Under the pieces are notes generated by a model that did not search any database, had not been told where the DNA came from, and saw only the letters and a program-made list of their open reading frames with translations. Source: Bacteroides sp. 224 (GTDB lineage: Bacteria; Bacteroidota; Bacteroidia; Bacteroidales; Bacteroidaceae). Taken from it: 64,000 bases of DNA. The DNA is taken from positions 253,429-317,428 of the forward strand of contig NZ_QVMK01000002.1 of NCBI RefSeq assembly GCF_010500995.1, given 5' to 3'. This document shows, piece by piece, positions 35,933 to 42,900 of this stretch; position 1 is the first letter of the stretch; every line of letters starts with the position of its first letter. The translations under genes were made by a program, and so were the position numbers.

Positions 35933-36065
35933 CGGTTTGCTGCAAAGTGCGACTTGGGTTTGCCGCAAACTTCAACCTGTCTTTGCTGCAAAGTACTACC
36001 TATACTTTGCAGCAAACCCAAGTCGCACTTTGCAGCAAAAACAAGTTGAAGTTTGCAGCAAAGGG
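35933..36065. repeat. Modular palindrome of TTTGCTGCAAA units
   Basis: Six copies of TTTGCNGCAAA or its inverse are spaced about 23 bp, three on each side of a centre near 35999. The 12-nt segments between them come in two kinds (GTGCGACTTGGG, CTTCAACCTGTC). The right half carries both but in swapped order relative to a simple mirror image. It fills the gap between two convergent genes and could terminate both. Confidence 0.8.
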
Positions 36066-36076
36066 ATAAATGAGCT

Positions 36077-37213
36077 TTATTTTGATTGTTCTTCCATGTC
36101 CAACAACGCATACGCACACCACAATATCGGTGCCTGTCCATGATAATCGCCAGCTATGCGAGGGCGATCCATATAATATTGTTTGCTGTTCTTTTTGCCC
36201 GTTCCGATACAAACTTCGGTAAGATCGTTTTTATCGTTTATATAGTTGCACAAGTTGAGCCAAGCTCTACGAGCAACCGGGGCAAACTCATCTTTATTTA
36301 ACCATCCATGCTTAACACCTACCATCATGGCATACGCAAACATCGCTGATCCGGATGTTTCTGTCCAGAAATCAGGTTCGTCTATTAATTGATTCCAAAG
36401 TCCATCCTGGTTTACATATTTTTTCAGGTTGTTCATCATCAAGAGGTAGCCTTTCATGATGCGTGCACGGTTTTTGTCGGTTGCTGGTAAGCTGGCTAAA
36501 AGGTCTGTCATGCCTACTGCCATCCAGCCGTCTCCGCGTCCCCAGTAATAAGGTACGTCCGGGGCATGATAGAAAAGGCCATTATCGTGTTGTAGTTCGT
36601 CCAGATATAAGACCATTTCTTTGGCGGCTCGGTTGATATATTTAGGATCTCCGGTTACTTTATAAGCTTCTGATTGCACAATGGTAATCATATACATATC
36701 GTCAATCCAAAGACGGGTTTGCCAAGAGTAGCCTTTTTTATGCCATTTCTTTTCTTCATCGTTAGCATTGTCGGGCAATGTCCATTGAGTATCGGCGTAT
36801 GGCAAGCCCAATTCTTTATAGCGTTCGTCTTTGGTGATGCTATAAAATCTCAAGGGCAAGCAGCCAAACATATTTTGATCTACATGAATAGGAGGAGGAA
36901 GAAGGTCTTTCTCTAAATGAAACAGTAGTTCAAAACGGTTTCTCAATTGCTTGATTAGCTCTTTATTGTTTGTCAACTCTGCAAAGCGAAGTGCTCCATA
37001 CCAGGTGCAGACTTCGGCGTAATGTATCCCTTTATCAAAATATAATTGATGTTTGGTTTCCAACAAACGTTTGCTTAACCTATTTCCTACAGTCTTAGGG
37101 TCGGCTTTTACCGGAAAGTCTTTGAAATAGTTTTGGGCGGTGAGCCCACTCGTCGCTAAGCATAAAGCTACGACTAATGAACAAATAGTAAGATTCTTCT
37201 TTTTCATATTCAA
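36077..37213 (-). CDS. GH105 unsaturated uronyl hydrolase, periplasmic
   Basis: A 378-residue protein with a signal peptide (ends near LTAQ). GH105 blocks: LPYADTQW, RLWIDDMYMI, FYHAPDVPYYWGRGDGW (Asp where the two paralogues have Asn), DFWTETSGSAMF. It would open unsaturated uronyl ends of oligosaccharides. It is the last gene of the GH115 operon, 4 nt after the GH89 gene. Next to the GH89 and sulfatase genes, it could act on a glucuronyl instead of a galacturonyl end. Confidence 0.88.
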   Translation of the reverse strand: MNMKKKNLTICSLVVALCLATSGLTAQNYFKDFPVKADPKTVGNRLSKRLLETKHQLYFDKGIHYAEVCTWYGALRFAELTNNKELIKQLRNRFELLFHLEKDLLPPPIHVDQNMFGCLPLRFYSITKDERYKELGLPYADTQWTLPDNANDEEKKWHKKGYSWQTRLWIDDMYMITIVQSEAYKVTGDPKYINRAAKEMVLYLDELQHDNGLFYHAPDVPYYWGRGDGWMAVGMTDLLASLPATDKNRARIMKGYLLMMNNLKKYVNQDGLWNQLIDEPDFWTETSGSAMFAYAMMVGVKHGWLNKDEFAPVARRAWLNLCNYINDKNDLTEVCIGTGKKNSKQYYMDRPRIAGDYHGQAPILWCAYALLDMEEQSK

Positions 37214-37217
37214 ATTA

Positions 37218-39362
37218 TTAAAAATGGATAGATTGGTTTATATATTTACAATACATCTTCTTGGCTACTTCCACAGGGTCTGCGTGCACTTCAAAAGTAT
37301 AGGTATTATACGTATTCACCCAAGTCTTTTCTGCTTGGAATGAATCCGGAGCATCGACTGCTATTCCGTTTAACTGCTCATTTAAGTCGGCAATATAATG
37401 CGACCAGCGAGGCAGATAATAGTCTTTCAACATCCCACCCCATTCTTTATGTGCATAATCGCGTACAGGAGTGCGGCCTTCCGTCCATGTCCCAATTAGC
37501 ATTCGGGCATTGTGTTCGTATAAGTTCTGCAAGTCCGGACGCTTGGATTTTGCACGAGCCATGTCCAGCCAACGCGCCACAAAAAAGCGTTCATGGGTAG
37601 ATAATAGTTCATCCTGATCGCGAATCAGTTGCAAGAACCGTTCGGACCAATATTCAAACTGCTTTTTATCCTTTCCGTTAAAAGCATCTACCAAATGGTA
37701 GTATGCCTCTCTGCCTAAGTCGGTTAAATATTGACGTACAAAATCTACGGCATCATATTGATAAGTCTTTTTGTCCTTTAGTTGATCTGCACTCTTTAAA
37801 AACAGTCCCACTCCCTGAGCATATAGTTTAGGGTCGTAGAATATTCGGCACTGACTCCAGGCAGAAGCAGTTATTTTATCTCTCTTCAAGCTGGGAGGTG
37901 CACAAAACACAGACTCTGAGGGGCGACGGTGACCGGGATATGTTCCATACGCTGTACGATGAAAGATGCTCCAGGCTTCTTGCAGGTTTTCATCTTCTGC
38001 ACCATAACGACGTACTGAGTATTCTCTTAACCACTTATCTACATCAAGATGTTCAGAACGCCAACGCATTTCATTCACCAAGTCGAACACTACCGGATTC
38101 AGTTCAATCCCTTCCGGAGTGGACCCGGTACCTTTCATGCTTAAAGAAGCCTTTGGGTCTTTCTGACCATCTACGGGACCAAGCGCGATTGCGTCTAAGC
38201 GTCCGTGCAGCCCTATATTTCCACCATAATTAGAGATGTGCGACCACAGCCAGGGGAAGCCTTCAAAGCCTTCTCGCTTGCGCCAATTATCCCAGAACTC
38301 GGCTGCCAGATCTACAATCAGGGTATTATCTTTGTCAAGCCCTGCCAACAATTCCTTTTTGGGATTCCCCAACCAAGATTGGATGACCCAAATTGATTGC
38401 GGATTATACTGCTTCATGGCTTTCTGCACCTGTGTGGCGGCTTCCGCAACATTGATTCCTCCGGTCTTTCCACCTTCATGGAAGAGATCGCCTCCAAAGA
38501 AATCGGCTTTACCAAAAAGCTTTTCATATTCGGCATACCACACTTTGGCCATGCGCTCAAACAACGGATCGGAAGGGTCTAATACCGGTGGACGTTGAAG
38601 GGCATTCCATTGTCCTTGTTCCACCAAGCGTGCTTCCGGATATTTCTTATTCAACGAGGAGGGAACCATACCAAAAAAACCTTGAAAGACAGGCTTCATG
38701 CCATACTCGCGCATACGGGTAAGGATTTTCTTTTGCAATGCAGTCTGCTCGGCAAACCATTCATCGGGTAAGGGACCGCCAATGTTCTCCAGATTCCCCA
38801 TCAACAACCAGCCGAAATAGGCTGGTCCGCATAAGAATTCTTTTACTTCGGGTAAGGTATATCCGAACTTCAATAATGTATTTCGCCAAACTACCTCTGC
38901 TCCCACCATAGCCAAAGGCATATTGATGCCGTTCAAAGCCATTAAATCTATTTCACGCTCCCAACGTTTCCAGTCCCAGAAGGCAGTGGTGTAGCTAAAC
39001 GTGCAATAGTTCATATAGAGGTTGTCGGTAAGTGTAGTTGAATGGCGTTCTTTCACAGCCGGTAACTCTGTTGGCAATTCAGGCAATTGGTCTTCGCAAT
39101 AAGAAAGATTGGCATGGCAATAGTATTTCAGATACCAGTTAATTCCGAAAGCCGCACTTACATAATTGTTGGCACGAACGGTTACTTTCTTCCCTCCACC
39201 GGATAATTCAAAATAATCTTCCTGATTGGAAGCAGATTGAATCTCTACATTGAATCGTTTGGAAAGTCCTTTCTGGATGCGTTCCAGGGTGCCTTTGATG
39301 GGGTTCGCCTCTATGGCTGTGTGCAAAAGTAAGAAGAGTAAGAGTAAAAAGTATTTCTTCAT
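37218..39362 (-). CDS. GH89 alpha-N-acetylglucosaminidase
   Basis: A 714-residue protein with a signal peptide (ends near IEAN). It matches human NAGLU and bacterial GH89 over its length: WKRWEREIDLMALNGINMPL, GPAYFGWLLMGNLENIGGPL, FFGGDLFHEGGKTGG, FPWLWSHISNYGGNIGLHGR, ELNPVVFDLVNEMRWR. GH89 removes terminal alpha-GlcNAc, as in heparan-type chains (to uronate) or alpha-1,4-GlcNAc on mucin. Its place directly after a sulfatase suggests ordered removal of a sulfated hexosamine. The 20-nt and 4-nt gaps to its neighbours show one operon. Confidence 0.93.
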   Translation of the reverse strand: MKKYFLLLLFLLLHTAIEANPIKGTLERIQKGLSKRFNVEIQSASNQEDYFELSGGGKKVTVRANNYVSAAFGINWYLKYYCHANLSYCEDQLPELPTELPAVKERHSTTLTDNLYMNYCTFSYTTAFWDWKRWEREIDLMALNGINMPLAMVGAEVVWRNTLLKFGYTLPEVKEFLCGPAYFGWLLMGNLENIGGPLPDEWFAEQTALQKKILTRMREYGMKPVFQGFFGMVPSSLNKKYPEARLVEQGQWNALQRPPVLDPSDPLFERMAKVWYAEYEKLFGKADFFGGDLFHEGGKTGGINVAEAATQVQKAMKQYNPQSIWVIQSWLGNPKKELLAGLDKDNTLIVDLAAEFWDNWRKREGFEGFPWLWSHISNYGGNIGLHGRLDAIALGPVDGQKDPKASLSMKGTGSTPEGIELNPVVFDLVNEMRWRSEHLDVDKWLREYSVRRYGAEDENLQEAWSIFHRTAYGTYPGHRRPSESVFCAPPSLKRDKITASAWSQCRIFYDPKLYAQGVGLFLKSADQLKDKKTYQYDAVDFVRQYLTDLGREAYYHLVDAFNGKDKKQFEYWSERFLQLIRDQDELLSTHERFFVARWLDMARAKSKRPDLQNLYEHNARMLIGTWTEGRTPVRDYAHKEWGGMLKDYYLPRWSHYIADLNEQLNGIAVDAPDSFQAEKTWVNTYNTYTFEVHADPVEVAKKMYCKYINQSIHF

Positions 39363-39382
39363 ATTTTATCTATAAGTATGTT

Positions 39383-41002
39383 TTATTCCATCCAATCCGG
39401 CTTTGGAAATGCTCGCATCATTCCACTATATCTTATATAAGATTCAAACACTTCCTTATCAGGGCCTACCACGCGAGGGTCTTCCGAGCGTTTCAACTCG
39501 TTGAATAAAACTTCCTTCAATTCTTTCTCAATGGAAGCATACGCCGCTTTACCTGCCAGATTTTCCATGCAGAAGGGGTCGTTTTCCAGATGATAGATTT
39601 CAAATTCGGGACGTTTGTCAAATGCCAATTCAAAATAAGGATGGATGGCAGGGTCGTTATAGTGCTCAATTAAGAAAGCCTTAGATGGTCCGTCATCCGA
39701 ATCTGAAAAGGCCCAATCTCTGTGATAGGTTCCGTCTTCCTGTACACCATACATGGGGTATAGTTCGCCAGTTTCCTTGTTCATTGTTTGCGGAGCTCCG
39801 GCAGGCCAACGCTCAGGCTTTGCATTCCAGACTAACAGATAATCCTGACTGCGAACAGCGCGTTGCGGATATCCCAGATTTTGCCATCGGGAAGATGAAT
39901 GTCGTTCACGGCCCATGTATGCATATCTTTTAATATCGTCTACTACTCCTGCCTTTTTCGATTTGAGTATATTCACGAAACTTCGCCCGGTGATAGGGAG
40001 CATTCCGTCGGGTTCAACCCCTGCCATCTCGAGAAGAGTTGGGGCAATGTCTGCGAAACCAATAGGATCACTCACCCGACGTTTGCCGGGAAATCCTTTC
40101 GGGTAGCTGATGGCCATTGGAACGTGTACGCCATATTCAAAGCAATTGGCTTTTGCCCGAGGGAAAGGCATCCCATTATCTGCCGTCACCATAACGATGG
40201 TATTATCAAGTTCGCCTATGGAATCCAAGTAATTCAGCATCTCGCATAAATGCGAATCAGCCCATTCTATCTCTACTGCATAGTCGAGCATATCTCCTTT
40301 CACCTCTTCGGAAGGAGGCAAAAAGTCGGGAACATCTACCAGATCGAGGTTCTTTCCATTACGTTTCCACGAACCTTTTTCGTACGCACGATGGGGTTCG
40401 GTAGATCCGTACCAGAAATAAAAAGGCTGTCCCTCTTCCCGTTGTTGCAAAAAGGAACGGAAGTTCTCATAATAGTTGATTGATTCTATTCCTCCGGCCG
40501 TACGTGGATCGGAAGGATCGTCTTTTTTATAGCGATGTTTGTTGTAGGGTTTTCCGGCTGCATTCCCTTTTCTCCATAAGGAATCATTGTCATTCCGTGC
40601 ATATTGGAAAGGGGCTACTCCCTTGCCTGTAAATCCGATGTGATAGCCATTTGATGCTAAAAGGTCGACAAAGGGAACATATTCTTTCATCCAAGAAGAT
40701 GCATGCTGTCCGGCTTGCTTATTTTGCCAGTGATGTCGACCCGTTACCAACGCACTTCGAGAAGGGGCACTTCCGGGAGAACCGCCATAACAATTCTCAA
40801 AATAGATTCCGTTAGAGGCTACTCTATCGAATCCGGGCGTTTTGACAAACCGACATCCGGCAAAGCTGGTATGGGCATAGCTTTGATCATCGTTTATCAC
40901 AAATAAGATATTCGGGCGTTTGAGTGGTTCTTCCTTTACTCTACATCCGGAGAATGCTCCTGAGCTTAATGATAGAAGAACTGCGCTGGTTACATATTTC
41001 AT
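39383..41002 (-). CDS. S1 family sulfatase, Ser-type
   Basis: A 539-residue probable lipoprotein (FSGC, Cys20). The N-terminus RPNILFVINDDQSY supplies metal ligands. The active-site motif is GSAPSRSALVTGR, where the Ser of S-A-P-S-R takes the place of the usual Cys and must be converted to formylglycine by an anaerobic maturase (anSME, not in the window). VMVTADNGMPFPRAKANC resembles the N-sulfoglucosamine sulfohydrolase group (S1_8-like). The neighbouring GH89 gene fits a glucosamine-linked sulfate, though an O-sulfate cannot be excluded. Confidence 0.9.
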   Translation of the reverse strand: MKYVTSAVLLSLSSGAFSGCRVKEEPLKRPNILFVINDDQSYAHTSFAGCRFVKTPGFDRVASNGIYFENCYGGSPGSAPSRSALVTGRHHWQNKQAGQHASSWMKEYVPFVDLLASNGYHIGFTGKGVAPFQYARNDNDSLWRKGNAAGKPYNKHRYKKDDPSDPRTAGGIESINYYENFRSFLQQREEGQPFYFWYGSTEPHRAYEKGSWKRNGKNLDLVDVPDFLPPSEEVKGDMLDYAVEIEWADSHLCEMLNYLDSIGELDNTIVMVTADNGMPFPRAKANCFEYGVHVPMAISYPKGFPGKRRVSDPIGFADIAPTLLEMAGVEPDGMLPITGRSFVNILKSKKAGVVDDIKRYAYMGRERHSSSRWQNLGYPQRAVRSQDYLLVWNAKPERWPAGAPQTMNKETGELYPMYGVQEDGTYHRDWAFSDSDDGPSKAFLIEHYNDPAIHPYFELAFDKRPEFEIYHLENDPFCMENLAGKAAYASIEKELKEVLFNELKRSEDPRVVGPDKEVFESYIRYSGMMRAFPKPDWME

Positions 41003-41030
41003 AGAATAGTTATTTTAGTTATACAGTGTT

Positions 41031-42857
41031 TTATAGCCCGATTATAGGTATCCACTTTGCCGTACTCGTTGAAGAAGTACTGCTAATAGCCTCTTCCCCA
41101 CCCTGACTATCAGAGATTGAGAAATTAACCATTACTTTTCCCGATTCTATTCGTAGCTTGGAACGTGGGATGGAAATCTCTGTAACATATCCATATTGAT
41201 CACTCTTATTGGAATTTGATGCATCACATAAAACGGTAACTGCAGATACTCCCAAATTGGCTTTACCCCATGTACTTCCGTAAACTTCCGTACTTTTCAA
41301 TCCGGTCCTTGATACATTGATCCGGTAGGCTGCATTTGTTAGTTTATCATTCTCTGTTACAGGACTTATATAAATTGTTGCATAATCATTTTCGTTTGCA
41401 ATTCTATCCAATACTTCGACCAGAAAATAGACGCTATCCTTATCACACGAACAACGGAGAGTACCCTGCGCCTGCGACTTACTACCTACAAAGAGCGCAT
41501 GATCCGTAGTTGCCCATTCCGAATTGTCACCATCTACTTTCACATCTCGCTGTGTAGCATCTATCTGATGATTAAGAATGAATTGCGCCATCATTATACT
41601 TTTGTTGTCTGTATTAGGCATAGTACCTACTATTTGATGAGAACCTATCAGCCCCAATGATCCCCAAAAACCTTTACCGGAAAATGGTGCATAGACTTCT
41701 TTAAAGTTGCGGGCAGTAGCATCACCCATTTTCATATAAAAGGTAGAAGATTTATTGTACGACAGAACAGTCTCGCCCGATGGGAACTGAACTAAATAGG
41801 GCGCACTACCTTCGAAAGAGCGGTTCTTACTGTCTTCCGGACCTTCCTGATCGGCATTCAGATGTTCCCACTCACCATCTTCGCCCGAATAGGCAAGTGA
41901 TATATAATAGGTACCCAGATAGTTAGTCTCTACCGCCGCAGCCAACTCATTATTACCATTTAGTTTGATTACAGATGGCATTTGATGATTGAAGTAGGTT
42001 TTTCCATTCTGTGTCCATTTCATGCGCAACACATAATAGGGAATATTCCCGAAGGAAGGAGTCCATGTCTGCCCACCATCTTTAGATACTACCATGGCGG
42101 TACCTGTATCTTTTCCTTCAATGCCGGTGCGACTGCTATCGGTGAAATAGCAATGTATTTCTCCCGAAGGTAATTGTAGTAAATAGGGCTCCCAGTTCAC
42201 CCCCTGATAGATTTGAATAGGATCGCCCCAAGTGAGGCCATTATCTTTACTTCGCCTTAGTTCGAGGCCGGCATCTTTCGGCAATTCCCGATATCCACTA
42301 TTTGCCCGATAGGATACAACAGCCAGTACATCGCCGTTAGCAAGTACTACCCCGTCGCAGGTGGAATAACGCCGTTCATTCTTATCTCCTTTACTATCAG
42401 TAATACTATAATTGCTAAATAGTTTGCCTTTACTGCTCCACGTCTGCAAATCCCAGCTAATGGCATAGTAACAACTTGCTCCAATCTGGTTATTATGGTA
42501 GAACATGATGTAACTACCATTCAGCATCTTTTTGATTCGCGGATAGTGAGGAGTGCTAACACCCAATGCGCTTTCTCCCGGTTGGACATACGTTCTGTAA
42601 TTCATCATTAATGAAGAACGGGAAACTACATCTACATGCGAATTAACAGTGAAAGTTCCCTGATTCAGATAGCCGATAGGGGTAATATGGGAGATAATGG
42701 GCTTCGGTTTTTCTTCCTTTTCCTCTTCTTCCTCTTTTCCGGGAATTTCATTCTTGTTTCCTCCATCGCCTATGTCATTGTCGTCGCTACCTCCGCAAGC
42801 GATAAACAGGCAGGAGATAAGGGTTAATAAGGTAATGGCTTTGAGTAGTTGTTTCAT
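41031..42857 (-). CDS. Sialidase-fold (BNR) lipoprotein with CBM9-like C-terminus
   Basis: A 608-residue lipoprotein (lipobox FIAC, Cys21) followed by GGSDDNDIGD, a surface-export type acidic run, and a Glu/Lys linker. Residues about 75-440 form a six-bladed propeller with Asp boxes (SKDNGLTWGD, SKDGGQTWTP). NWEPYLLQLPSGEIHCYFTD resembles GH93 exo-arabinanases more than GH33 sialidases, which lack this and carry an FRIP motif not seen here. The last 160 residues (VKVDGDNSEWATTDHALFVG) look like a CBM9-type sugar-binding domain. An exo-acting arabinan enzyme on the surface is my best guess. Confidence 0.7.
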   Translation of the reverse strand: MKQLLKAITLLTLISCLFIACGGSDDNDIGDGGNKNEIPGKEEEEEKEEKPKPIISHITPIGYLNQGTFTVNSHVDVVSRSSLMMNYRTYVQPGESALGVSTPHYPRIKKMLNGSYIMFYHNNQIGASCYYAISWDLQTWSSKGKLFSNYSITDSKGDKNERRYSTCDGVVLANGDVLAVVSYRANSGYRELPKDAGLELRRSKDNGLTWGDPIQIYQGVNWEPYLLQLPSGEIHCYFTDSSRTGIEGKDTGTAMVVSKDGGQTWTPSFGNIPYYVLRMKWTQNGKTYFNHQMPSVIKLNGNNELAAAVETNYLGTYYISLAYSGEDGEWEHLNADQEGPEDSKNRSFEGSAPYLVQFPSGETVLSYNKSSTFYMKMGDATARNFKEVYAPFSGKGFWGSLGLIGSHQIVGTMPNTDNKSIMMAQFILNHQIDATQRDVKVDGDNSEWATTDHALFVGSKSQAQGTLRCSCDKDSVYFLVEVLDRIANENDYATIYISPVTENDKLTNAAYRINVSRTGLKSTEVYGSTWGKANLGVSAVTVLCDASNSNKSDQYGYVTEISIPRSKLRIESGKVMVNFSISDSQGGEEAISSTSSTSTAKWIPIIGL

Positions 42858-42900
42858 GGTATAGTTATTTAAGATATAGTTTATGATACATCTCTTACAA

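Noticed and set aside
35933-36065. Possible small CRISPR-like array (regular 23-bp spacing)
   Set aside because: Units are palindromic and in both orientations, the intervening segments repeat, there are too few units, and no cas gene is near.
41031-42857. Sialidase (GH33)
   Set aside because: Asp boxes and propeller fold are present, but no FRIP motif or arginine triad can be seen, no sialic acid genes are near, and the WEPYLLQLPSGEI block points more to GH93.
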